Shown in pieces: positions 48,456 through 55,985 of a stretch of 64,000 nt of DNA. A program made the position numbers and the translations under genes. The notes below the pieces were generated by a model. It saw only the letters and a list, made by a program, of their open reading frames with translations, had not been told where the DNA came from and made no database searches. Source of the DNA: CAYZHV01 sp964478055 (GTDB lineage: Bacteria > Spirochaetota > Spirochaetia > DSM-27196 > Alkalispirochaetaceae); contig CAYZHV010000001.1 of NCBI GenBank assembly GCA_964478055.1, positions 1-64,000 of the forward strand, written 5' to 3'. How positions within the stretch are numbered: the stretch's first letter is position 1; each line of letters begins with the position of its first letter.

Positions 48456-48551
48456 AAGATTTTACTAATGTCCCGTCTCGAGGCTCCATATCGTTATGTG
48501 TCGACTGTCCAGGGGGTAGTACTTCTATCCTTTGTTACAGAAACATACAAA

Positions 48552-48580
48552 TTGCGCAGATTCGCTTCCCATTGTACAAT
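48552..48580 (+). promoter_or_regulatory. Promoter of the ROK gene, -10 box 7 bases from GTG
   Basis: TTGCGC (48552-48557), 17 bases, TACAAT (48575-48580), CGAAGAT, GTG 48588. No Shine-Dalgarno sequence. The frame stays open upstream, but that part is not ROK-like. Confidence 0.55.
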
Positions 48581-48587
48581 CGAAGAT

Positions 48588-49769
48588 GTGTCGTCCCCAC
48601 GCTCTTCCCTGGATTCTCGAGTTCGCATTCTTCAGCTCCTCCTGAGTGAGGGTAGCTGCTCCCGTCCTGCCCTAGCGGCTCAAACCGGTCTCACCCGAGC
48701 GGCGGTGGGGGTGGTTGCTGAGGAACTAATGGAACGAGGAATCCTCCGGGAAGGTGGAAGAGACGAGTCCCGGGGCGGCCGGCGAGCTCGGCTCCTGGAG
48801 ATCGTACCGGATGCGGCTGTGGCTCTCGGTGCGAGCATGCGGGACTCTGACTGGTCCTTTGCCGCCGCGGATCTCCACGGCGAGATCATCGATAAGGATC
48901 GAGAACCGATGACCGCCACCGATCCCTCCTCGGCTATCCAGGCTCTTGTGGCGGGGTACATTCGCATCACCAAGCGTCTTGGCGGAAAGACACTCCTACC
49001 GGCTCTCGGAGTTGGCACCCCGGGCCTCGTCGACATCCATCGCGGTCACGTACACAGCGCCGTCGATCTCGGTTGGCAGGAGGTACCCTTTGCGCAGATG
49101 GCCGAGGAGGCTCTGGGGCTCCCGGTCCGGGTGGCAAACCGCTCGAAAGTGGGGGCCCTGGCGGAGCTCTGGGGCCACAAGGGGCGTTCCCAGCGCACCT
49201 TGATCTACGTCTCCCTGGGCACCGGTGTCGCCGCTGGAATCGTCATCGGCGGGGAGCTGTTCATCGGAGCGAACTCCAGCGCCGGAGAGCTCGGACACAT
49301 ATCGGTCGTCCCGGACGGTCCGGTCTGCGGCTGCGGAAACCGTGGTTGCCTGCAGACGCTGGTCTCCGAGGAGGCACTCCTTCGACGGGCCCGGAGCCTC
49401 GATAACGCCACCGGGGCGCCTATCGTGGCGGATGTCTCGGAGCTCTTCTCCCGAGCCCTCGAGGGAGTCCAGCCGGAGCTCCGGGTTATGGAAGAGGCGG
49501 CTGAGTACCTCGCCGTCGCCCTCGGGACGGTGGTCAACCTCTTCAATCCAGAGCAGCTCATACTCGGCGGCCCGGTTGTGGAGGGCTATCCGAAGTTGGT
49601 CGGTATGGTGCGGGAACGGGCTCTTCTGCGGTCGATGCATCACCCCTTCGAGGTTGTGGAGATCAGAGCGAGTCGCCTCGGAGCCCTATCTTCGCCCCTC
49701 GGCGCGGCGATCATGATCCTCAAGGAGCTCCCGCGCTTCGTCGGGGAGGGCGCGGTCAGTTTTCGGTAG
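48588..49769 (+). CDS. ROK-family transcriptional repressor/kinase
   Basis: 393 residues from GTG 48588. An N-terminal winged HTH (RVRILQLLLSEGSCSRPALAAQTGLTRAAVGVVAEELMERGIL) is followed by the ROK ATPase fold: LGVGTPGLVDIHRGHVHSAVDLGWQEVPF, YVSLGTGVAAGIVIGGELFIG, the GELGHISVV motif and the Cys cluster CGCGNRGCLQTLVS that binds zinc. ROK repressors such as XylR and NagC sense a sugar directly. It is divergent from the enolase/isomerase/TctCBA genes and is probably their regulator. Whether it has retained kinase activity is unclear. Confidence 0.87.
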   Translation: MSSPRSSLDSRVRILQLLLSEGSCSRPALAAQTGLTRAAVGVVAEELMERGILREGGRDESRGGRRARLLEIVPDAAVALGASMRDSDWSFAAADLHGEIIDKDREPMTATDPSSAIQALVAGYIRITKRLGGKTLLPALGVGTPGLVDIHRGHVHSAVDLGWQEVPFAQMAEEALGLPVRVANRSKVGALAELWGHKGRSQRTLIYVSLGTGVAAGIVIGGELFIGANSSAGELGHISVVPDGPVCGCGNRGCLQTLVSEEALLRRARSLDNATGAPIVADVSELFSRALEGVQPELRVMEEAAEYLAVALGTVVNLFNPEQLILGGPVVEGYPKLVGMVRERALLRSMHHPFEVVEIRASRLGALSSPLGAAIMILKELPRFVGEGAVSFR

Positions 49770-49837
49770 CGCAGGCCCAAAGCTCTCCCGGCGCGATACC
49801 ATGATGGTCCCGGCTTCCGGCCTCCGACGTGTTCGGC

Positions 49838-51382
49838 CTACGCCTGCTTCGGCACCCCGAGAGCGTCGAGGTGGCGGGTGAAGTGACCAATTAGCAGCTC
49901 GTTATACCGTTCCTCATGGAGGTGCAGAGCCGCAAAGAACTGGTCCGCCAACTCCTGGGTGGAGAGAATCCCGCCGTAGGAGATGTGCAGCATCTGACGA
50001 CAATCAGGATGGTCGAGGTAGCCTCTGAGCTCCTCGTCTCCGGTCTCTTCGAGGGGCGCGATAGTACTGAGGTCCGCGGTAATATGGTAGAACTTCAGCG
50101 CCTCCGGGTAGTACTCCAAAGCCCGGGCGTGGAGCTTCCGGTAGAGGGCCGGTTCCTTCTCAGCAATCACCCGTAGCGCCTCCAACCAGCTCGTCCCGGA
50201 GGTCTTGAGATGGAGCCGCAACGCCGTACCGCGGCCTACGGCGGGATAGGCGCTGAGCTTGTCGCTCCCGGAGTGCACCGAGATCTTGTACCCTCCGTAG
50301 GCCCGGGCGATTGCGCAGTGCACCTTGAACTGCCCCTCGAACTCCCGGAGATCCCCGATGTAGTCGATCGCCTTCTGGAACTCGCCAATAAACCTAGGTG
50401 CCACACTGTTAACCGTAACCTTTCGCACATTTAGCTCTCGGGCAATGAACGCGTGGTGTTCGGGGAGGGTTGGGGTTGTCGTTTCGTCGATGCTGATCTC
50501 CAGATCGTACTGGTCTCCCCGCTGCCCTCGCAGATACTGGTCAACCTCCACGGCCAGATCCAGGGCGGAGCCATACATCACCGTGCAGAGCTTCGCGGTT
50601 TCCCTATCCAGCCGAATTCTCTCGGAGCCGGCTTCGAGCTCCTTGTCGAAGTATTCCTTCTCGATTCGCCGCTGCAGGGCCTCCGGAAGCTCCGCGAAGG
50701 CGTCATCGATCTCTGCTGAGGACCAATCCGCCACTTCCGGCTTCATGACCTCCGTGAGATCCAAGGTGACCATCGGCATCTGCTCTTCGAGGGCGGTCTT
50801 AATGGCGGGAATGTTCTTGAGGTGGTCACCATCGGCGCCGTATCCATCCTCGTACCCCTCCTGAAAGACCATCCAGGCGGCGTCGGCAACAACGTCGGCG
50901 AAAGTTCTCCCGGTGAAGTCGAGCTCCCGAATGCTCTGTTGCGCCAGCACCGGAGAACAGTCGTAACCGCGAACGGCGCGGATGTGTCCGGCCGTCGCCC
51001 GTCCGAGACGGTCACCGAGGCCGATGGTGGTCCGTCGCTCCCTGAGGGAGACCGGCCTGGTCCAGGGAAAGAGCTCGTAGAGTACCTTAGCGTTCTTCGT
51101 GCTGCACTGCACCACCGAGGTGTGAAGCTCTCCGATCTTTTCTTCCGCCCCATCGAAGGGAGAGTCAATACTCTCCCGGGAGAGGAGGAGAAGCGCCTTC
51201 CCTTCCAGAGAGCGAATCACCGTGTAGAGGACGCCGCCCTCGGCGTAGCAGGAGCTCGGATAGTACGCCCACTCCCCGGCGCTCTCGTACCCGGGGCCTT
51301 TCTCCTTTTTCCAGCGGTCTATCTCCTCCTGACCCATTGCCAGAAGCCCGTCGTTTTCTATTCGTGCCAGTAGCTCTTTCAT
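49838..51382 (-). CDS. uxaE: Tagaturonate epimerase UxaE
   Basis: 514 residues. The sequence follows the UxaE (tagaturonate epimerase) family along its length: GEWAYYPSSCYAEGGVLYTVI, LGDRLGRATAGHIRAVRGYDCSPVLAQQSIREL, YGADGDHLKN, SIDETTTPTLPEHHAFIARELN and KFYHITADLSTI. It converts D-tagaturonate to D-fructuronate, replacing UxaB-type reduction in the galacturonate path. AGGAG 5 bases before the ATG; it starts 13 bases after uxaC. Conserved His and Asp in GDHLKN and EHHAF may bind metal. Confidence 0.9.
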   Translation of the reverse strand: MKELLARIENDGLLAMGQEEIDRWKKEKGPGYESAGEWAYYPSSCYAEGGVLYTVIRSLEGKALLLLSRESIDSPFDGAEEKIGELHTSVVQCSTKNAKVLYELFPWTRPVSLRERRTTIGLGDRLGRATAGHIRAVRGYDCSPVLAQQSIRELDFTGRTFADVVADAAWMVFQEGYEDGYGADGDHLKNIPAIKTALEEQMPMVTLDLTEVMKPEVADWSSAEIDDAFAELPEALQRRIEKEYFDKELEAGSERIRLDRETAKLCTVMYGSALDLAVEVDQYLRGQRGDQYDLEISIDETTTPTLPEHHAFIARELNVRKVTVNSVAPRFIGEFQKAIDYIGDLREFEGQFKVHCAIARAYGGYKISVHSGSDKLSAYPAVGRGTALRLHLKTSGTSWLEALRVIAEKEPALYRKLHARALEYYPEALKFYHITADLSTIAPLEETGDEELRGYLDHPDCRQMLHISYGGILSTQELADQFFAALHLHEERYNELLIGHFTRHLDALGVPKQA

Positions 51383-51395
51383 CTCATCTCCTGCT

Positions 51396-52820
51396 TTAGC
51401 CCATTCCGGGATCGATGCCGAAAAACCCCACGGCGTTATGCCAGCAGATCTCCTCGACCATGCTTCCCAGGAGCTGCATGTCGTTGGGCGCCTCCCCCTG
51501 CTCGACCCAAGTGCCGATCATGTTGCAAAGGGTGCGGCGAAAGTACTCGTGCCGGGGAAAGGAGAGAAAACTCCGGGAGTCGGTAAGCATACCCACAAAG
51601 CGTCGCAGAAGGCCCATGTTCGCCAGAGCTCTCATCTGCCACTCCATTCCCTCTTTCTGATCGTTAAACCACCAGCCGGAGCCGAGCTGCATCTTGCCGG
51701 GAACGCTTCCGTCCTGGAAGTTGCCGATCATCGTCGCCATGAGCTCGTTGTCCCGGGGATTGAGGTTGTAGATGATCGTCTTCGGCAGCTCCTTGGTCTT
51801 ATCCATGGAGTCCAGAAGCCTTGCAAGAGGGGCAGCCATGACGCCGTCCGCCATGGAGTCGAATCCAGTGTCCGGTCCGAGAGCCTCGTACATGCGGCTG
51901 TTGTTGTTCCGAAGGGCCCCGATGTGGAGCTGGAAGACCCATCCCCGCCGGGCGTACTCCCGGCCGAGCTCGCCCAGGAGGGCGGAGGCAAAGGCGGCGT
52001 GATCCGCCTCGGAGACCTCTCGTCCCGCCGAAGCGTCCCTAAAGATCCGCTCTAGCTCTTCCTTGCCCGCCTCTCGATAGACCGGCAACGTTAGGGCGTG
52101 GTCTGAGACTTTGCAGCCGCGGTGAGCGAAGTGCTCGATTCGCTCCATGAGCACCGATAGAAGCTCGTCAAAGCTACCGATACGATCTCGCCCAGCCGCC
52201 CGGGCAAGCTTTTCCAGGTACGCCGGGTACTCTTTCGGCTTGTCTACCGCGTAGGACTTGTCGGGGCGAAAGGAGGGATAGACGGCGACGTCGAAATCCT
52301 TGTCCTCAGCAATAGCGCGGTGGTGCGACAGGTCATCCGCGGGATCATCGGTAGTGCCCACATAGCGCACCTTCGCCTGCTTGAGAAGGCCCCGGGCTGA
52401 GAATTCCGGCTTCTTCAACAGTTCATTGGTACGATTCCATATGTCCTCGGCGGTCTCCCCGTTTAGCAGTACGCCCTCGATGCCAAAAGGTTTCTTCAGC
52501 TCGAGGTGTGTCCAGTGGTAGAGCGGGTTGCCCACCGTGTACGGCACCGTTTCCGCCCACTTCTGAAACTTCTCTCGATTAGGAGCCTCACCAGTCACGT
52601 AGGGTTCCGCCACGCCGTTTGTACGCATGGCGCGCCACTTGTAGTGGTCCCCGGCGAGCCACGCCTCGGCTAGGTCCGAAAATCGGTGGTCCTCGGCGAT
52701 CATCTTTGGGGAGAGATGGCAATGGTAGTCGAAAATCGGCATGTGCGCCGCATGCTCGTGATAAAGACGTTCAGCCGTGCGGCTCTGCAAGAGAAAATTG
52801 TCGTCCATAAAGGGTTTCAT
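51396..52820 (-). CDS. uxaC: Glucuronate/galacturonate isomerase UxaC
   Basis: 474 residues. MDDNFLLQSRTAERLYHEHAAHMPIFDYHCHLSPKMIAED is the family start, with the metal-type HxH pair in DYHCHLSP; later landmarks are YVGTTDDPADDLSHH, FQLHIGALRNNNSRM, LGSGWWFNDQKEG and MLTDSRSFLSFPRHEYFRR. It isomerises D-glucuronate to D-fructuronate and D-galacturonate to D-tagaturonate in the cytoplasm. AAGGAA lies 8 bases before the ATG. It follows the TRAP genes and precedes uxaE, in pathway order. Confidence 0.96.
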   Translation of the reverse strand: MKPFMDDNFLLQSRTAERLYHEHAAHMPIFDYHCHLSPKMIAEDHRFSDLAEAWLAGDHYKWRAMRTNGVAEPYVTGEAPNREKFQKWAETVPYTVGNPLYHWTHLELKKPFGIEGVLLNGETAEDIWNRTNELLKKPEFSARGLLKQAKVRYVGTTDDPADDLSHHRAIAEDKDFDVAVYPSFRPDKSYAVDKPKEYPAYLEKLARAAGRDRIGSFDELLSVLMERIEHFAHRGCKVSDHALTLPVYREAGKEELERIFRDASAGREVSEADHAAFASALLGELGREYARRGWVFQLHIGALRNNNSRMYEALGPDTGFDSMADGVMAAPLARLLDSMDKTKELPKTIIYNLNPRDNELMATMIGNFQDGSVPGKMQLGSGWWFNDQKEGMEWQMRALANMGLLRRFVGMLTDSRSFLSFPRHEYFRRTLCNMIGTWVEQGEAPNDMQLLGSMVEEICWHNAVGFFGIDPGMG

Positions 52821-52882
52821 GAGTATCGTTCCTTTCCAGCTCAGACGGTATTGTCTCGGCCCCGGCGGGGCCGGCCCCTATC

Positions 52883-54181
52883 CTACCCCATGATGAGGTT
52901 CGGGATGAACATCACCATATTCGGAATGAAGGTGATCAGCATAAGAACCACGATCATAACCGCGTAGAACGGAAGCATCGCCTTGGTGGCGTTCTCGATG
53001 GAGGTCCTACCCACCGCGCACCCCACAAAAAGGGCCGAGCCCACCGGCGGCGTGGCGAGGCCAATACCTAGGTTCAGCATCATCATAATACCAAACTGAA
53101 CCGGATCCATCCCCAAAGCTCCGACCACGACCGGGTACAAAATCGGGGTGGTGATCAGGATGAGAGGTGCCATGTCCATGATGGTACCAAGAAGAAGCAA
53201 CAGCAAATTGATAAGCAGAAGAAGTGCCACCCGACTCTCGGTTATCGCCAAAAGCCCCTGGGTCACCTTCGCAGGAATCTGCAAGAAAGCGAGGAGCCAT
53301 CCAAAGGCGCTCGCTGCGGCTATCAGGGACATCACCATGGCCAGAGTCTTGAGGGAGGAGAAGAGAATTACCCGGAACTCCTTGAGGGGGATCTCCCGGT
53401 AAACAAAGAAGGTGATAACAAAAGCGTAAACCGTGGCGATCGCCGCAGATTCCGTGGCGGTGAAAACGCCGGAAATGACGCCGCCAATGATAATGACCGC
53501 CGTCAGGAGACCGAGGATGGCGTCCTTGGTGAGCTGCACCGCCTCCTTCAGGGTGTACTTCTGCTCCTTCGGATAACCCCGCTTCACGGCGATGGCGTAG
53601 CTCAGGATCATGAGAACAATCCCGAGCAGGACACCGGGTATGAAGCCTCCGAGGAAGAGGCGGCCTACCGAGACACCCCCGGCGGCGAGGGAGTAAATAA
53701 TCATGTTGTGGCTCGGGGGGATGATGATCCCCTGACAGGCGCTGGTTACCGTCACCGCCACGGAGTAATCGCCGTCGTACCCCTTCTTCTTCATCATCGG
53801 AATCATGATGGTTCCGATCGAAGAGACGTCCGCCACAGCGGAGCCGGAGATGCCACCAAAGAACATGCTCGCCAGGACGTTTACCTGCGCCAGTCCGCCC
53901 CGGACTCTTCCGACAATGAGGTTCGAGAATTGAATGAGCCGCCGGGAAATGCCCCCGCGACTCATGATTTCTCCGGCGAGAATGAAGAAGGGAATCGCCA
54001 GGAGAGAGAAGATCTTGACGCCCTGGACCATCCGCTGGACGATTGCCATCATCGGAATCTCCAGGAAGAAGGCCGTCAGGATCGAGGAGGCTGCGAGGGA
54101 GAAGGTAATCGGCACTTTGAGTACCAGGAGTATGCCAAAGCTGCCCAGGAGGATAGTAGTCGCTACGTTGACGTCAGGCAT
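52883..54181 (-). CDS. dctM: TRAP transporter large permease DctM
   Basis: 432 residues, about 12 hydrophobic segments. DctM landmarks: FFILAGEIMSRGGISRRLIQFSNLIVGRVRGGLAQVNVLASMFFGGISGSAVADVSSIG, ITTPILYPVVVGALGMDPVQFGIMMMLNLGIGLATPPVG near the end. It is the sodium-driven channel half of a TRAP importer. GGGAGAG 6 bases before the ATG, directly after the DctQ stop. Works with DctP and DctQ. Confidence 0.95.
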   Translation of the reverse strand: MPDVNVATTILLGSFGILLVLKVPITFSLAASSILTAFFLEIPMMAIVQRMVQGVKIFSLLAIPFFILAGEIMSRGGISRRLIQFSNLIVGRVRGGLAQVNVLASMFFGGISGSAVADVSSIGTIMIPMMKKKGYDGDYSVAVTVTSACQGIIIPPSHNMIIYSLAAGGVSVGRLFLGGFIPGVLLGIVLMILSYAIAVKRGYPKEQKYTLKEAVQLTKDAILGLLTAVIIIGGVISGVFTATESAAIATVYAFVITFFVYREIPLKEFRVILFSSLKTLAMVMSLIAAASAFGWLLAFLQIPAKVTQGLLAITESRVALLLLINLLLLLLGTIMDMAPLILITTPILYPVVVGALGMDPVQFGIMMMLNLGIGLATPPVGSALFVGCAVGRTSIENATKAMLPFYAVMIVVLMLITFIPNMVMFIPNLIMG

Positions 54182-54787
54182 CTAGATCTCTCCCTTTATT
54201 GGTGCGTCGTTAGGCCCTCGATCTCCCAGTTGCTCCGGCGTGAGGATGATCGAGTCTCCTCCCGCCTCGGAATGTCCGCCGTACCCGGAGTCGGCGTCGG
54301 TGTCGGTGTCGGTGTCGAACCCGACGAGATCCGTGATCGCCTCGTAGATCATCAGCACCGCCGATAGGGGAACGACCATATAGAGCAACGCCGAAGGAAG
54401 CCGTGTCGCGGGCATAATGGAACGCATGGTGAACTGAATGAGTATGCGTCCGTATATGAGCATCACTACCGCGATAAAGAGCACCATCAGGTCCGAAAGC
54501 TTCGTCAGGACAGTGTCCAGCTTCGGTATGGGGCGGCGCCAGAGGTGAAGACTGATGTGGAGCTTCTTTCGTACCCCCAGGGCCATGGAAATGAAGACAA
54601 AGGTGACCGCCATAACCAGAGATATCTCCTCAGCCCAGTGAATCCCTGAGTTGAGGACATACCGCATGAAGACGTTGGTGCCGATAAGGAGCGTCATCAG
54701 GACGAGCAACGTCTCGGCAAGAATGATCGCCATGGCAAAAATGGCATCGAAAAGCTTGACGATCCAGCGGAATAGGCGAAGTCGCAC
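54182..54787 (-). CDS. dctQ: TRAP transporter small permease DctQ with repeat-bearing tail
   Basis: 201 residues from GTG 54787, chosen because AGGAGG lies 6 bases upstream; a GTG at 54817 lacks this. Four membrane helices, with the DctQ signature MRYVLNSGIHWAEEISLVMAVTFVFISMALGVRKKLHISL. After the last helix there is an unusual acidic tail (about residues 155-201): FDTDTDTDADSGYGG, then EAGGDSIILTPEQLGD. The tail's Asp-Thr run is coded by a hexamer repeat at 54291-54314. DctQ usually ends soon after helix 4, so this extension is atypical. Confidence 0.88.
   Translation of the reverse strand: MRLRLFRWIVKLFDAIFAMAIILAETLLVLMTLLIGTNVFMRYVLNSGIHWAEEISLVMAVTFVFISMALGVRKKLHISLHLWRRPIPKLDTVLTKLSDLMVLFIAVVMLIYGRILIQFTMRSIMPATRLPSALLYMVVPLSAVLMIYEAITDLVGFDTDTDTDADSGYGGHSEAGGDSIILTPEQLGDRGPNDAPIKGEI
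54291..54314 (+). repeat. Hexanucleotide tandem repeat inside dctQ
   Basis: Four units of TCGGYG (TCGGCG once, TCGGTG three times), coding for alternating Asp and Thr or Ala on the minus strand. A 6-base unit keeps the frame whatever the copy number, so only the tail length would vary. Confidence 0.8.
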
Positions 54788-54871
54788 CGTGTCCCTCCTC
54801 AGAACAACCCGCCGCACCGACAGAGCGGCACGGCGGGGAAATAGTTCGTCACTTCCATTGTAAGTCCAGGC

Positions 54872-55885
54872 TTACCGGACTGCACGAATCTCCGCAACAA
54901 CGTCCTGGAGCTCAGCGCTCAGGTTGTCGTAGAGCGGCTGCATCGCCTCCTGAAACTCGGCGTAGGCGTCAGGAGAAAGCTCGGTGATGGTGTTCCCGTG
55001 GGCTCGAATTGCCTCCTCCGCCACCTGCTCGAACTCCGCCCACTTTTCAATCTGAAAGTCGATGGAATCCCGAGCGGCCTGCTTGATGATTTCCTGGTCC
55101 TCCTGGGAAAGTCGGTCCATGCTCATTTTCGAGGCTACGAGAATCTCCGGAACCCGGGTGTGCTGGTCCAGGGTGAAATACTCCGCCACTTCATAGTGGC
55201 TGGTAGAGTAGTAGCTCGGCCAGTTGTTCTCGGCGCCGTCGATAACACCGGTTTGGAGACCGCTGTAGACCTCTCCGAAGGGCATGGGTGAGGCTACCGC
55301 ACCGAGGGCCTCAACGAGACCTACCATGAGCTCGCTCTCCTGGACCCGGATCTTGAGTCCCTCCATGTCCTCTACGCTCGTGATCTCTCGTACGGAGTTG
55401 TAGAAGTTTCTGGAGCCGGAGTCGTACCATGCCAGACCGACGAACCCGGAGGGCTCGAGGCTGGCGAGAATCTCGTCTCCGATCTCTCCCCGAAGAACCT
55501 TCCACATGTGGTCGGCGTCGCGATAGAGGTAGGGCATTTGGAGCGCGTTGAGCTGTTCCGCGAAGGCGGCTAAGGGCGAGATACTGACGCGGGTAAAGTC
55601 TATGGCGCCGAACTGCACCTGCTCGATTACCGCTCGCTCTTCACCGAGCTGCGAGGAGTGGTACACTTCGATCTTGACGCGACCGTCGGTGCGCTCTTCT
55701 ACGAGTCGCGCGAACTCATAGTCGCCCTGGGTGGTGGGATAGTCCTGCGGGTGGGTTTCCGCCAGACGCATGACAATCTGTTCCGGCTCGGCTTCGGCGG
55801 CCTCTTCCATTTCCTGCTGCCCGCTTGCAAAGAGGACGGCGCTACCGAGAATAGCGATAAGTAGAATCGCGAGAGCCTTTTTCAT
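54872..55885 (-). CDS. dctP: TRAP transporter solute-binding protein DctP
   Basis: 337 residues. Signal peptide MKKALAILLIAILGSAVLFA; the next residues SGQQEMEEAAEAEPEQ form an acidic linker. The DctP core includes MRLAETHPQDYPTTQGDYEFARLVEERTDGRVKIEVYHSSQLG, LKIRVQESELMVGLVEALGAVASPMPFGEVYSGLQTGVIDGAENN (with the Arg that pairs with the ligand carboxylate) and YEVAEYFTLDQHTRVPEI. It is likely to bind a uronate in this context. ATG 55885 has AAGGAGGGAG just upstream. The region ahead holds direct repeats for the regulator. Confidence 0.94.
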   Translation of the reverse strand: MKKALAILLIAILGSAVLFASGQQEMEEAAEAEPEQIVMRLAETHPQDYPTTQGDYEFARLVEERTDGRVKIEVYHSSQLGEERAVIEQVQFGAIDFTRVSISPLAAFAEQLNALQMPYLYRDADHMWKVLRGEIGDEILASLEPSGFVGLAWYDSGSRNFYNSVREITSVEDMEGLKIRVQESELMVGLVEALGAVASPMPFGEVYSGLQTGVIDGAENNWPSYYSTSHYEVAEYFTLDQHTRVPEILVASKMSMDRLSQEDQEIIKQAARDSIDFQIEKWAEFEQVAEEAIRAHGNTITELSPDAYAEFQEAMQPLYDNLSAELQDVVAEIRAVR

Positions 55886-55950
55886 CTCTCCCTCCTTAAA
55901 AATTTGGTCTGCTATCATGCTACCCCGGCGCGGGAGCGGCTGGTTTGTAT

Positions 55951-55980
55951 ATTCTTGCTATTTCTCGGACATTCTTGCTA
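55951..55980 (-). promoter_or_regulatory. Direct-repeat binding site for an AraC-type regulator before dctP
   Basis: ATTCTTGCTA occurs at 55951-55960 and again at 55971-55980, same strand and exactly 20 bases apart, i.e. two helical turns. AraC-type proteins with two HTH motifs bind such paired half-sites. The repeats sit 5 bases past the stop of the YesN-like regulator and about 65 bases before the dctP ATG, where an activator would contact polymerase. Assignment to that regulator is an inference. Confidence 0.6.
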
Positions 55981-55985
55981 ATCGA

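Noticed and set aside
48445..48471. ACATT/AATGT pair as a definite ROK operator
   Set aside because: Five-base arms over a 17-base gap can arise by chance; the same words at 63356 are equally unproven. Mentioned only as a possibility.
48312..48587. Upstream extension of the ROK reading frame
   Set aside because: It would run through the divergent enolase promoter and code for non-ROK sequence; GTG 48588 follows a good promoter and gives a normal ROK start.
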